From Acidobacteriota bacterium (GTDB lineage: Bacteria > Acidobacteriota > Terriglobia > Acidoferrales > 2-02-FULL-67-57): a stretch of DNA of 8,800 nt. Both the position numbers and the translations under genes were made by a program. The notes under the pieces are model-generated. The model did no database searches. It was not told the origin of the DNA and saw only the letters and a list, made by a program, of their open reading frames with translations. Location: NCBI GenBank assembly GCA_016210895.1, contig JACQTG010000080.1, positions 1 through 8,800 of the forward strand, given 5' to 3'. Below are positions 1 through 7,627 of the stretch, one piece after another. Numbering within the stretch: position 1 is the stretch's first letter; the number at the start of each line of letters is the position of its first letter.

Positions 1-10
1 GTGCTAGACT
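1..10 (+). promoter_or_regulatory. Probable extended -10 promoter element for rsmI
   Basis: The window opens with GTGCTAGACT. Read as an extended -10, this is TGC followed by TAGACT (5-10), four of six matches to TATAAT plus the upstream TG. It would start transcription near base 17 and give a leader of about 30 nt before the rsmI ATG. The same pattern precedes pilZ, rfaE2 and hemL in this window. The -35 region lies outside the window, so the call rests on the -10 alone. Confidence 0.4.
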
Positions 11-46
11 GTCCAGGGGTCGGCACGAAGGTTCACAGCCGGCGTT

Positions 47-937
47 ATGGCTTCCTCCCCCTATCCCGCAGCCGCCAGCAACAAGCGCGGCGGCGTGCTC
101 TATCTCGTCGGCACACCCATCGGCAACTTGGAAGACGTGACCCTGCGCGCGCTGCGCATCCTGCAAGAAGTTGACCTCATCGCCTGCGAGGACACCCGCC
201 AGACGCAAAAGCTCCTCACCCACTACGACATCCACACCCGCACCGTCAGCTACCATGAGCACAACGAGATGGTGCGCGCCTCGGAGCTCGTGCTCGAACT
301 CGAGCAGGGGATGCGCATCGCGCTCGTCTCCGACGCCGGCATGCCGGGGATTTCCGACCCGGGTCAGCATCTCGTCGCCCTCGCTGCTCGCCACGGCGTC
401 CCGGTGGTGCCGGTGCCCGGGGCTTCGGCGCTGGTGGCGGCGCTCGCGGCCTCAGGTCTTGCGGCCGACAACTTCCACTTCGTCGGCTTCCTGCCGGCAC
501 GGCGCACGCAGCGGCGCAAAGCCCTGCGCGAGTTGGCCGCCCAACCAGGCACGCTCGTCGTCTACGAGGCCCCGCGCCGCCTGCGCGAGGCGCTCCACGA
601 TCTGCTCGACGTCCTCGGCGACCGCCAGGTGGTGATTGCGCGCGAGGTGACCAAGATTCACGAAGAGTTTCTGCGCGGGCGGATCTCGCAGGTGTTGAAG
701 GAAATGAAAGAGCGTGAAATCAAAGGCGAGATCACTTTGCTCGTCGCCCCCGAATCAAAGCCGCCCCGAAGCTTCGAAGCGCGGCGCCGTGCCTCGATCA
801 GTAAGCGCGTCCAGGAGTTACAACGCAAGCGCGGGCTCGACCTCAAAGCCGCGCTCAAAGTCGTCGCCCGCGAGCAGGGGATGAGCCGCGACGAAGCCTA
901 CCGCCGCCTGCAGGAAGAACGCACCCTCCGCAACTGA
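47..937 (+). CDS. rsmI: 16S rRNA (cytidine(1402)-2'-O)-methyltransferase RsmI
   Basis: RsmI is a SAM-dependent methyltransferase that puts the 2'-O-methyl group on C1402 of 16S rRNA in the decoding centre, where RsmH adds the N4-methyl. The 296-residue protein is of normal length for the family. It has the tetrapyrrole-methylase fold signatures in order: LYLVGTPIGNLEDVTLRAL (18-36), CEDTRQT (47-53), the glycine-rich SDAGMPGISDPG (95-106) and PVPGAS (122-127). These are followed by the GFLP, EAPRR and REVTKIHEEFLRG blocks. The last 50 or so residues form the basic helical C-terminal domain seen in RsmI (ALKVVAREQGMSRDEAYRRL). The start at 47 leaves about 16 residues before the conserved core and no strong Shine-Dalgarno; a GAAGG at 27-31 is rather far upstream. 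A GTG at codon 17 is a less likely alternative. The gene stands alone on the + strand and converges with pilZ. Confidence 0.97.
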   Translation: MASSPYPAAASNKRGGVLYLVGTPIGNLEDVTLRALRILQEVDLIACEDTRQTQKLLTHYDIHTRTVSYHEHNEMVRASELVLELEQGMRIALVSDAGMPGISDPGQHLVALAARHGVPVVPVPGASALVAALAASGLAADNFHFVGFLPARRTQRRKALRELAAQPGTLVVYEAPRRLREALHDLLDVLGDRQVVIAREVTKIHEEFLRGRISQVLKEMKEREIKGEITLLVAPESKPPRSFEARRRASISKRVQELQRKRGLDLKAALKVVAREQGMSRDEAYRRLQEERTLRN

Positions 938-991
938 GAATCAAAAAGCAAAGAAACTTCTGGGGCTTTGGCCGCTACGGGCTGCGGGAAC
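938..991. other. Convergent spacer between rsmI and pilZ
   Basis: These 54 bp separate the stop codons of two converging genes. The rsmI-proximal half is A-rich on the + strand and so T-rich on the - strand, downstream of pilZ. A short stem, CCGC (972-975) with GCGG (984-987), lies upstream of that T-rich stretch in the pilZ direction but about 20 nt away, so it does not make a standard intrinsic terminator. No gene is seen here. Confidence 0.5.
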
Positions 992-1339
992 CTAGGCGGA
1001 TTCGGGGACGTAGGTGCGCAGGCGCGGGCCGATGAAGTACAGTCCGATCTCCCACTGCCCCTCGCCCTTCGGGAGGACACGCACCACCTGGCCCTTGGTT
1101 TCGAAGTCGGTGGTTTGCCGGCCCGCGGGGCGCTTGGGGATGACGATGTCGAGGACTTGACCCACCTTCAGTTCGCGTGTAGTGGAGAAGGACAAACCCT
1201 CGCGGCTAACGTCGTAGCTCGCGGTGGTGTCTTCGAACGCCGCCCCGTGGGCATCCACGCCGCGCACCAGCAGCGGCAGGGATACGCTGATGCGCTTGCT
1301 TGCGCGTCTATCGGCCGCGTTAACCTTGGGCTCCGTCAT
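992..1339 (-). CDS. Single-domain PilZ protein, probable c-di-GMP receptor
   Basis: This 115-residue protein is essentially one PilZ domain. Both parts of the c-di-GMP binding signature are present: RxxxR as R12-A-S-K-R16 and (D/N)xSxxG as D43-V-S45-R-E-G48. Hydrophobic beta-strands typical of the PilZ barrel follow (VGQVLDIVIP and the GQWEIGLYF region). There is no signal peptide or transmembrane segment, so it should be cytosolic. PilZ proteins bind cyclic di-GMP and pass the signal to motility, exopolysaccharide or transcription partners; the partner cannot be told from sequence. The gene lies 89 bp downstream of the blaI-like gene and has its own promoter-like sequence, so it is probably transcribed separately, with possible readthrough. 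The ATG is preceded immediately by a GC-rich hairpin. Confidence 0.9.
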   Translation of the reverse strand: MTEPKVNAADRRASKRISVSLPLLVRGVDAHGAAFEDTTASYDVSREGLSFSTTRELKVGQVLDIVIPKRPAGRQTTDFETKGQVVRVLPKGEGQWEIGLYFIGPRLRTYVPESA

Positions 1340-1356
1340 CCGCCGCCTCGCGGCGG
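1340..1356 (-). promoter_or_regulatory. Hairpin abutting the pilZ start codon
   Basis: In the pilZ mRNA sense, CCGCCGC (1356-1350), loop GAG, GCGGCGG (1346-1340) form a perfect 7-bp stem that ends at the base before the ATG. The only plausible Shine-Dalgarno, GAGG (1349-1346), sits in the loop and the first base of the 3' arm, six bases before the ATG. Folding could modulate ribosome access. It could also be chance in a GC-rich genome. Confidence 0.4.
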
Positions 1357-1393
1357 CCTGGCTGCGTGCGTGTTGAAGTCCTTCTTGCGCGCT

Positions 1394-1422
1394 AGTATAC
1401 CACCGTTGGGCTCTGCCCGCAG
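1394..1422 (-). promoter_or_regulatory. Probable promoter for pilZ
   Basis: On the - strand there is an extended -10, TGG-TATACT (TATACT at 1399-1394), five of six matches to consensus. A weak -35, CTGCGG (1422-1417), lies 17 bp upstream. Transcription would start near 1387, giving a leader of about 47 nt. The element lies between the blaI-like stop codon and pilZ. The -10 context GTGGTATACT closely resembles the hemL element GTGCTATACT. Confidence 0.5.
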
Positions 1423-1428
1423 CCTCGC

Positions 1429-1989
1429 CTAGAGGAGCGTAATGTCAAGCGGCGGTTCAGGCGGCTCGGAGGCGGCCGTCCGCTTCGCCGAGCGTGTGCT
1501 CGTGGCGCTGCGCGGCCTGACCGAGCCGGCCGCGGGCTTGCCCGCCGCGATGGGCGCGGGCTCGCTCACCGGCAAGCCCGATTCGGGCAAGCCTTCGAGA
1601 TAATCCCGCAATGCTGCGCGCGAGCCGCCGAAGAAGTGCTCGACCAGCGCCTGCACCGCCTGCGTGCGGGCTTGGCCCCGCTCATAGCGGGGGGTGTAGC
1701 GGTGCGCCTTGCCCACCTTCTGCCGGCTCACCATCGCTTTGCGCGTGAGCCGGTCCATAATCGTCTCCACCGTCGTATAGGCGAGCGGGCGCGTAGCGGC
1801 GAGCTGCTCGCGAATCTCGCGCACCGAGGCCTCTCCCAGCCGCCAGAGCACTTTCATGCACTCGAGCTCCAGCGGCGGCAGCTCGTAGATGGTCTTGCGG
1901 CCGACCGGCACGCGGCCTTCGCCCCGCGCGCCACGGTTGGCCGGCGCAGCCTCAAGGCTCAGGCCGGGCGGATTGTCGCCGTGCGTCAT
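1429..1989 (-). CDS. BlaI/MecI/CopY-family transcriptional regulator with extended tails
   Basis: BlaI-family proteins are dimeric winged-helix repressors, usually inactivated through a BlaR1-type membrane protease. The family core spans about residues 35-135: LPPLELECMKVLWRLGEASV, then the recognition-helix region (YTTVETIMDRLTRKAMV, 71-87), the wing (KVGKAHRYTP), and the dimerisation helices ending in EHFFGGSRAALRDYLEGL. At 186 residues it is longer than the usual 120-140. There is a polar N-terminal extension of about 30 residues and a Pro/Ala/Ser-rich tail from about 138 to 186. The ATG overlaps the stop of the yhaM-like gene in ATGA and has no Shine-Dalgarno, pointing to translation by re-initiation. 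A start within the extension, such as the GTG at codon 29, is possible but lacks that overlap. No BlaR1/M56 peptidase gene is present in the window, so the inducing signal and targets are unknown. Confidence 0.88.
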   Translation of the reverse strand: MTHGDNPPGLSLEAAPANRGARGEGRVPVGRKTIYELPPLELECMKVLWRLGEASVREIREQLAATRPLAYTTVETIMDRLTRKAMVSRQKVGKAHRYTPRYERGQARTQAVQALVEHFFGGSRAALRDYLEGLPESGLPVSEPAPIAAGKPAAGSVRPRSATSTRSAKRTAASEPPEPPLDITLL

Positions 1990-3017
1990 TTGGCTGATTT
2001 CGGGTCAGGAAATAGCGGCGTGGGGCTGGCAGCGCTCGGCGGCTCAGCCCGTGCCTCGGCCGGGCGCGGCCGGTAGAGCTGTCGCTCGAGCGAGCGGTTC
2101 CAGGCCGTCCACTCAGACTCGGACTCGGCCAGGCTCGACTGGGCGGCCTCGATCTTCGAGTCCAGGTCGTCCACATAGTGCAGCACCACCGCCTCGAGTG
2201 TCTGCGGCAGGACCGGCGAGCCAAACTCAAGCCGCCCGTGGTGGCTCGCAATCAGGTGCTGCACCTGCAGCCGCAGCTCTTCCGGAAAATCACCCAGCGC
2301 GTCCATCTTGCGGTTGACCAGTTCGAGTTCCAGGAGGATGTGGCCGAGCAGCCGGCCCGCCGTGGTGTAGTCGAACGGCCGCGCCTCGCCTTCAGCCAGC
2401 GGATAGCTCAACTCCTCAATCTTGCCCAGGTCGTGCAACACCACGCCGGCGAGCAGCAGGTCGTAATTCAAGGCCGGGTAATGGGCGGCGACGAGCTGGC
2501 AGAGCTTGGCCAGCGACAGGATATGCTCGAGCAAGCCGCCGAGATAGGCGTGGTGGAGCCGCTTGGCGCCGGGCGCCTGCTTGAGCTTGCGCGCGATGGC
2601 CTCGTCGTCGAGCACGCTCACCAGCAGCGCCCGCAGGTGGGGATTCGTGACCTCCGCTCCCATCGCCCGCAGCTCGGCGTACATCGCCTCCACGTCTTTC
2701 TTCGTCCGCGGAAAATAGTCGGCGAAGGTGATCTCTTCGGGCCGCGCCCGACGCAGCTTTTCGATTTTGAGTTGGAGTTGGTCGCGGTAGAGCTCCACCC
2801 GCGCCTGCACCTTGACGAAGTCGTCGGCCTCGAAGGCGCTGATGTCGGGGCTCTCTTCCCAGACGCGCCCCTCGACCACGCCCGTCTGGTCGCCCAGGCG
2901 CAGCGCCAGATAGGGCTTGCCCTCTTTGGTCGAGCGGGTTTCGCGGCTGTGAACGAGGAAAAAGGAAGTGATGACCTGATTCTCGTGCTGGCTCAGATCC
3001 GCGACGAAAACCTTCAT
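1986..3017 (-). CDS. YhaM-like 3'-5' exoribonuclease (OB-fold plus HD domain)
   Basis: The architecture matches the YhaM family: an N-terminal OB-fold nucleic-acid-binding domain (about 1-90, with FFLVHSRETRSTKEGKPYLA and LRLGDQTGVVEGRVWE) followed by an HD phosphohydrolase domain (about 150-295). The metal ligands expected for an HD domain are visible: HH at 155-156 with GGLLEH (H165), HDLGK at 195-199, H226, SHH at 258-260, and Y-V-D-D at 281-284. Characterised YhaM enzymes are metal-dependent 3'-5' exoribonucleases that trim RNA ends; activity here is inferred. The 343 residues exceed the roughly 314 of the Bacillus protein, and the excess is a polar Pro/Ala-rich tail (about 315-343). The ATG lies 4 bp after the surA-like stop without a clear ribosome site, and the stop overlaps the blaI-like start. 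The three genes therefore look like one coupled unit. Confidence 0.88.
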   Translation of the reverse strand: MKVFVADLSQHENQVITSFFLVHSRETRSTKEGKPYLALRLGDQTGVVEGRVWEESPDISAFEADDFVKVQARVELYRDQLQLKIEKLRRARPEEITFADYFPRTKKDVEAMYAELRAMGAEVTNPHLRALLVSVLDDEAIARKLKQAPGAKRLHHAYLGGLLEHILSLAKLCQLVAAHYPALNYDLLLAGVVLHDLGKIEELSYPLAEGEARPFDYTTAGRLLGHILLELELVNRKMDALGDFPEELRLQVQHLIASHHGRLEFGSPVLPQTLEAVVLHYVDDLDSKIEAAQSSLAESESEWTAWNRSLERQLYRPRPAEARAEPPSAASPTPLFPDPKSAK

Positions 3018-3021
3018 GCCG

Positions 3022-4086
3022 TTATTGCTGGCGACTCTTCTGCAACCGCTTCCAGCGCCGGCCGCGTTTCCGCGTCGGCGGCTCGCGCTGCTTCACTGCG
3101 CCCGTGTCCACGTAGCCGGACTTCACCTCGACATAGGCGTTCTCGCGCAGCTCGCCCAACAACTCCCGCAGGGTCGGCTGCACTTTCTGCATGTAGAGTC
3201 GCTCGCGAATCTCGTTCTCCACCTTTTCGAGCGGTGGAACGCCCGCCGGCGTGTGCTCGGCAAGCTGGAGCAGCAGATAGCCGTGGCGCGTTAGCAGCGC
3301 GTCGCTCACCGCATCCACGCGCAGCTGGCTCACGGCTTCCTGGAAGTCCGGCGCCAACTGACCCAGCTCGAACTCGCCCAGTTCGCCCCCGCCCGCCGCC
3401 GTGGGTGCATCCGAATACTGCGGCGCCAGCTCCTCGAACTTCTCCCCTCGGCGGATCTTGTCCAGGACTTCCAACACGCGGGCGCGCGCTTCTTCGTCCG
3501 TGCGGCGTTCCGTGCCGACCAGAATCTCGCGCAGGCGATAGGTTTCCGGCCGCTGCATCTCTTCCTTATGGGTCTCGTAATAGCCCTCGACTTCGTCCCG
3601 GTTGATGAACACCCGACCGGTCACCATCCGCTGAATTACCTGGTTGGTCAGAATGTTGCTCCGGATGCGGCTCTTGAAGTCCTCAAAGCTCAGGCCCTGC
3701 GCCTCCACCGCCCGCTCGAGCTCCTCGAGCGACTTTAAGCCCATCTCTGCCCGGATGCCGTCCAGCCGCTTGATCACGTCGGTCTCGACCGACAGGCCCA
3801 TCTCCCGGCCTCGCTGCACGAGTAGCAACTGGTCGATCATATCCCGCAGCAGATGCAGTTCGCGGTCGTGGTAGGCTTCCTCGAACGCCTGACCGCTCAC
3901 CTGCTGTTGCAACTCCCGCCGCAGCTCCAGCCGCTGCCGCTCCAGCTCCGAGCGCGTGATGATCTCGTCGTTCACCCGCGCTACAATCTCTTCGATGACC
4001 TGGCGGTCGCCCGCCTCGAGCCCGTCTGGGCAGGCGAGTATGAGCGGCAAGAATAGAAGGGAGAGACTCAAACCAAACCGTTTCAT
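3022..4086 (-). CDS. SurA-like periplasmic chaperone / parvulin peptidyl-prolyl isomerase
   Basis: This is a 354-residue exported protein of the SurA/PrsA/PpiC type, likely helping outer-membrane proteins fold in the periplasm. A hydrophobic signal sequence fills residues 5-18. Cleavage could be by signal peptidase I after LEA (23-25), or by signal peptidase II at C19, since ILAC resembles a lipobox. The SurA_N helical domain (about 28-155) begins with the family phrase VARVNDEIITRSEL (35-48). One parvulin domain follows (about 181-278), with YRLREILV, SDAPTAAGGGELGEF and RHGYLLLQL. The His usually found in RHILV is Glu187 here, while H268 is kept, so isomerase activity is uncertain. The C terminus (332-354) is strongly basic, with 11 Lys/Arg in 23 residues. 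The E. coli protein has two parvulin domains; this has one. The gene name surA is not assigned for that reason. Confidence 0.88.
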   Translation of the reverse strand: MKRFGLSLSLLFLPLILACPDGLEAGDRQVIEEIVARVNDEIITRSELERQRLELRRELQQQVSGQAFEEAYHDRELHLLRDMIDQLLLVQRGREMGLSVETDVIKRLDGIRAEMGLKSLEELERAVEAQGLSFEDFKSRIRSNILTNQVIQRMVTGRVFINRDEVEGYYETHKEEMQRPETYRLREILVGTERRTDEEARARVLEVLDKIRRGEKFEELAPQYSDAPTAAGGGELGEFELGQLAPDFQEAVSQLRVDAVSDALLTRHGYLLLQLAEHTPAGVPPLEKVENEIRERLYMQKVQPTLRELLGELRENAYVEVKSGYVDTGAVKQREPPTRKRGRRWKRLQKSRQQ

Positions 4087-4114
4087 CGCACCCCGCCCCG
4101 CTGCTGCAGGGCCT

Positions 4115-4131
4115 GCCCGCCCGCGGCGGGC
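4115..4131 (-). promoter_or_regulatory. Stem-loop at the predicted 5' end of the surA-like mRNA
   Basis: In mRNA sense GCCCGCC (4131-4125), loop GCG, GGCGGGC (4121-4115) make a perfect 7-bp GC stem. If transcription starts near 4133, as the promoter call predicts, the stem begins within a few bases of the transcript's 5' end. Such 5'-terminal stems can protect mRNA from decay. It is not followed by a T-run on either strand, so it is not an mfd terminator. Confidence 0.4.
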
Positions 4132-4139
4132 CTCGAAAA

Positions 4140-4168
4140 ATTCTAGCTTACGCCTCCAAACCCAGCAA
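4140..4168 (-). promoter_or_regulatory. Probable promoter for the surA-yhaM-blaI unit, inside the mfd 3' end
   Basis: On the - strand, TTGCTG (4168-4163), a 17-bp spacer and TAGAAT (4145-4140) give a plausible sigma-70 promoter. Its -35 lies in the last codons of mfd. The octamer GCTAGAAT is identical to the rfaE2 -10 context. The predicted start near 4133 leaves a leader of about 47 nt. This would let the chaperone unit be transcribed independently of mfd. Confidence 0.5.
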
Positions 4169-7100
4169 CAGCTTTCTCAGCGTCCCCAGCCATCCGCTCT
4201 CACGCGCCAGCGGAAACTTGAGCCAGCCCGAGGGCTCGAGCACCGCCCGCGGCGTTGCCTGCACGAAGGCGACGAGCCGCGTTGGCGGCACTCGCGTCTC
4301 GGGATGGAAGCGCATGCTCACCTCGCCCTGCCGGTAGCTCACGGTCTGAATTCGCAGCCGCTCGGCCACCGTCTTCAAGGCCGCGTACTCGAGCACGTTC
4401 TCCACCGGGCGCGGCAGCGGCCCGTAACGGTCTTCGAGCTCCTGGCGCAGCGCCGCCCGCTCCCCGTCGGTCGCAAGCGTGGCGATGCGCTTGTACATCC
4501 GCAGCCGCTGTCGCTCGTCTTCGATGTAGTCCGGCGGGATGCGGATGTCCACGCCCAGGTTCAGCGTCGTGCGTGCCTCGGGCACCACCGGCTGGCCCTG
4601 GAGCGCGCGCATCGTGCGCTCGAGCATCTGCGTATAGAGGTCGAAGCCGAGCGCGTTGATGTGGCCGTGCTGCTCGCGGCCCAGCAGATTGCCGCCGCCG
4701 CGCAGCTCCAGATCGAGCGCGGCGATGCGGAAGCTTGCTCCCAGCTCGCTGAATTCTTTGAGCGCCGCCAGCCGCGTCCGCGCCAGCTCCGTCATCCGGC
4801 CTTCGGGCGGTACCAGCAGGTAGGCGTAGGCGCGCCGGTTCGACCGCCCCACGCGCCCGCGCAACTGATAGAGCTCGGCCAGGCCGTAGCGGTCGGCGCG
4901 GTTGACGATGATGGTGTTGCAGAGCGGAATGTCGAGCCCATTCTCGATGATCTTCGTCGTCAGCAACACGTCCGTGCGGTGCTGCATGAAGTCGAGCATG
5001 ATGCGCTCGAGCGCCCGCTCGTTCATCCGCCCGTGCGCCACCCTCAACCGCGCCCGCGGCACCAGCTTCCGCAGCGCTTCGCCCATCCGCCCAATCGATT
5101 CGATGCGGTCGTGGACGAAATACACCTGACCCTCGCGTGCCAGTTCCTGCTCGATGGCGCCGCGAATCAGGGTTTCGTTCCACGGTGCCACCACGGTTTG
5201 AATCGCCAGGCGATCCTTGGGCGGGGTCTCGATCAGCGAGAGGTCGCGCAGGCCGGCCAGCGCCATCTGCAAGGTGCGCGGGATGGGCGTGGCGGTGAGC
5301 GTCAACACGTCCACTTCCGTGCGCAGTTGCTTCAGTCGCTCCTTGTGGGCGACACCGAAGCGCTGCTCTTCGTCCACGATCACCAGCCCCAGGTCGTGGA
5401 AGGCAACGTCGCGGCTCAGCAGCCGGTGCGTCCCGATCAGGATGTCGACGCGCCCGGCTTCCAACTCTTCCAGAGTCTTCTGCTGCTCGCTTGGGGTGCG
5501 GAATCGGCTCAGCATCTCCACCCGCAGGGGAAAGGGCGCAAAGCGTTGGCGGAAATTCTCGTAGTGCTGGAAGGCCAGCACGGTCGTGGGCGCGAGGACG
5601 GCCACCTGCTTCGAGTCGGCCACGGCTTTGAAGGCGGCGCGCATCGCCACCTCGGTCTTGCCGAAGCCGACGTCGCCCACCACCAGCCGGTCCATCGCGC
5701 GTGGCACTTCCATATCGCGCTTGACCTCTTCGCTCGCCTGGCGCTGGTCGGGCGTGTCTTCCCACTCGAAGGCGTCCTCGAACTCGCGCTGCCAGTGCGC
5801 GTCGGCGGAGAAGGAGTGCCCGGGGCGCGTGGCCCGCTCGGCGTAGAGCTTCAGGAGTTCTTCGGCCATGTCGCGGAGGGCGCGCTCGGCCCGCACCTTG
5901 GTGCGCTGCCAGGTCAGCCCGCCCAGCCGGTCGACTTTCGGCGGCGGCAGTTCGCGCCCGCGGCGGCCGATGCTGCGGTACTTCTGCACCAGGTCGAGCC
6001 GCGCCAGCGGCACGTAGAGCCGGTCGCCGTCGAGGTACTCGAGCAGCAGGAATTCCCCGGAAATGCCGTCGCTCTCGAGCTGCGCCAGCCCCAGGTAGCG
6101 CCCGATGCCGTGGTCCACGTGTACCACGTAGTCGCCCACAGCCAGGTCGCCCAGATCAGCCGCAAAGGCCGCTGCCTTCGAGGGCGCACGTGCCGGCGCG
6201 CGCGAGGTCACGCTCTCGAAGAGGTCGGCGTTGCCGTAGATCGCCAAGTTGCACTCGGGAAATACCGCGCCTTCGGCGAGCGGGCCGCGCAGGAGCAGCA
6301 CGGCGCTCGCGTCCGCCAGCAGCACGCTCTTCTCCTCCAGCAGCGTATCGGCGCGCGGCGTGGGCGTGCCGAAGCGGAAGGGAATTTCGTATTCGTGCAG
6401 CAACTCGGCCAGCCGCTCCATCTCGCCCGCGCTGGCCGCGGTGATCAGAACCTGGCCCCGCCCGGCGAGTCGCCGCCGCAACTCCTCGACAAAAGCCGGC
6501 ACGGCGCCATGAAACCGCCGCGAGGGCTGCGATGCCAGCACGAACTGGTCGGCGCCGGGAATCTCGAGCGGCAACTGCTCGAGTCCGAGCCGCGGATGCG
6601 CCTCCTTCAGCTCCTCCCACGGGAAGAACAGTTCCTCGGGCCGTGGTGCCGCTTCCACCTCTGTCGTGGCGGCTTCGGCTTCGAGGCGCTCTCGCAGCGT
6701 CAGCGCCTGCTCGCCCAGACTTTGTGGCTCGTCGAAGACAACCAGCGCCCGCGGCGCGAGTTGCAACAAGGATTTTTCCGGCGGCGTCACCCGCGCCACC
6801 AGGTACTCCCAGCCGGGAAACGCGCTCACCGGATAGGGCGACTCGTCGTCCGGCTGCCCGCCCTGCTTGAGCGCCCACAGCCGACGCAGCAGCGACTGCG
6901 TGCGCGGATATTCGGTCAGCGGCAGCAGCACGGCTTCCGTCAGCGGGCCGACCGAGCGCTGCGTCTCCGGGTCGAACGCCCGCAGCTCTTCCAGCGTGTC
7001 GCCGAAGAGCTCCAGGCGCACCGCGTGCGCCGCCTCGGGCGAGAACACGTCCACGATGCCGCCGCGAATCGAATACTGGCCGGCCATCTCCACCGGCTCG

Positions 7101-7627
7101 TGGCGCTCGTAGCCGGCGCTCTCGAGGTAAGTGACCAGCTCTTCGAGCGTCAACGTATCGCCCGCCCGCAGCCGGCGCGCGAGCCCGGCGTAGAGCTCGC
7201 GCTCCTGGTAGCGCAGCAGGAAAGCCCCGCCCGGCACCACCGCCAGGTCGACCTGGCCCGTGGCCAGCTTCCACAGCCCCATGGCGCGTGCGGCCACAAT
7301 GGCCGGATGGGGCGAGAGCTCGCGATAGGGCGAGGTATCCAGCGCCGGCAGCGCCACCACCGCCGACTCCGCCCGGCTGGTGAGAATCGAATGGAAAAAC
7401 CGCAGCCCGTCCGCCAGCGCCTCCATCCGCCGGTTCGAACCCACCACAAACAGCACAGGCCGGGCGAGCGCCCGCTGCGCCAGCACCGTGAACATCAGCT
7501 TGGCCGTATCGGTGAGCCCGGCGAGCGTTACCTCGCTCGGCGCTTGCTCGAGCCGCCGCAGCACCTCGCGCACCACGGCGTGCTCTTCGAGCGGCCGGAT
7601 GGTCTGTTCGACGTAGGGGATGATCAT
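4148..7627 (-). CDS. mfd: Transcription-repair coupling factor Mfd
   Basis: Mfd removes RNA polymerase stalled at DNA lesions by ATP-driven translocation and recruits UvrA for nucleotide excision repair. The 1159 residues match full-length Mfd (E. coli 1148). In order there is the UvrB-like UvrA-binding region (about 1-330, with [13 protein letters not shown] at 186-198) and a divergent linker domain. Next comes the CarD-like RNA-polymerase interaction domain (about 496-555: [32 protein letters not shown]). The RecG-like translocase follows, with Walker [11 protein letters not shown] (651-660), DEEQ (752-755), [10 protein letters not shown] (776-785), [12 protein letters not shown] and QLRGRVGRS (921-929). 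The C-terminal TRCF regulatory domain spans about 1020-1125. All ATPase motifs are intact. The ATG overlaps the rfaE2 stop in ATGA, with a purine-rich GAGAAGAA just before it, implying translational coupling to rfaE2. Confidence 0.99.
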   Translation of the reverse strand: MIIPYVEQTIRPLEEHAVVREVLRRLEQAPSEVTLAGLTDTAKLMFTVLAQRALARPVLFVVGSNRRMEALADGLRFFHSILTSRAESAVVALPALDTSPYRELSPHPAIVAARAMGLWKLATGQVDLAVVPGGAFLLRYQERELYAGLARRLRAGDTLTLEELVTYLESAGYERHEPVEMAGQYSIRGGIVDVFSPEAAHAVRLELFGDTLEELRAFDPETQRSVGPLTEAVLLPLTEYPRTQSLLRRLWALKQGGQPDDESPYPVSAFPGWEYLVARVTPPEKSLLQLAPRALVVFDEPQSLGEQALTLRERLEAEAATTEVEAAPRPEELFFPWEELKEAHPRLGLEQLPLEIPGADQFVLASQPSRRFHGAVPAFVEELRRRLAGRGQVLITAASAGEMERLAELLHEYEIPFRFGTPTPRADTLLEEKSVLLADASAVLLLRGPLAEGAVFPECNLAIYGNADLFESVTSRAPARAPSKAAAFAADLGDLAVGDYVVHVDHGIGRYLGLAQLESDGISGEFLLLEYLDGDRLYVPLARLDLVQKYRSIGRRGRELPPPKVDRLGGLTWQRTKVRAERALRDMAEELLKLYAERATRPGHSFSADAHWQREFEDAFEWEDTPDQRQASEEVKRDMEVPRAMDRLVVGDVGFGKTEVAMRAAFKAVADSKQVAVLAPTTVLAFQHYENFRQRFAPFPLRVEMLSRFRTPSEQQKTLEELEAGRVDILIGTHRLLSRDVAFHDLGLVIVDEEQRFGVAHKERLKQLRTEVDVLTLTATPIPRTLQMALAGLRDLSLIETPPKDRLAIQTVVAPWNETLIRGAIEQELAREGQVYFVHDRIESIGRMGEALRKLVPRARLRVAHGRMNERALERIMLDFMQHRTDVLLTTKIIENGLDIPLCNTIIVNRADRYGLAELYQLRGRVGRSNRRAYAYLLVPPEGRMTELARTRLAALKEFSELGASFRIAALDLELRGGGNLLGREQHGHINALGFDLYTQMLERTMRALQGQPVVPEARTTLNLGVDIRIPPDYIEDERQRLRMYKRIATLATDGERAALRQELEDRYGPLPRPVENVLEYAALKTVAERLRIQTVSYRQGEVSMRFHPETRVPPTRLVAFVQATPRAVLEPSGWLKFPLARESGWLGTLRKLLLGLEA

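Noticed and set aside
938..991. Possible bidirectional terminator between rsmI and pilZ
   Set aside because: The stems found are only 4 bp and poorly placed against the T-rich stretch, so I do not call a terminator.
968..1432. A 154-codon + strand frame over pilZ
   Set aside because: The opposite strand encodes a PilZ domain with both binding motifs, so this frame is its antisense shadow.
2178..3605. A 475-codon open frame on the + strand across the yhaM-like and surA-like genes
   Set aside because: It spans two real genes in antisense, has no recognisable fold, and turns into Arg/Pro/Ser-rich sequence. It is a shadow.
4115..4131. GC hairpin after mfd as an intrinsic terminator
   Set aside because: No T-run follows it in the mfd direction; the T-run lies before it. 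A leader stem-loop fits better.
4200..5765. A 521-codon - strand frame inside mfd, and a similar 532-codon frame at 6156-7754
   Set aside because: Both are out-of-frame readings of mfd with Ala/Gly/Arg-rich low-complexity products. The mfd frame carries all the motifs without a break.
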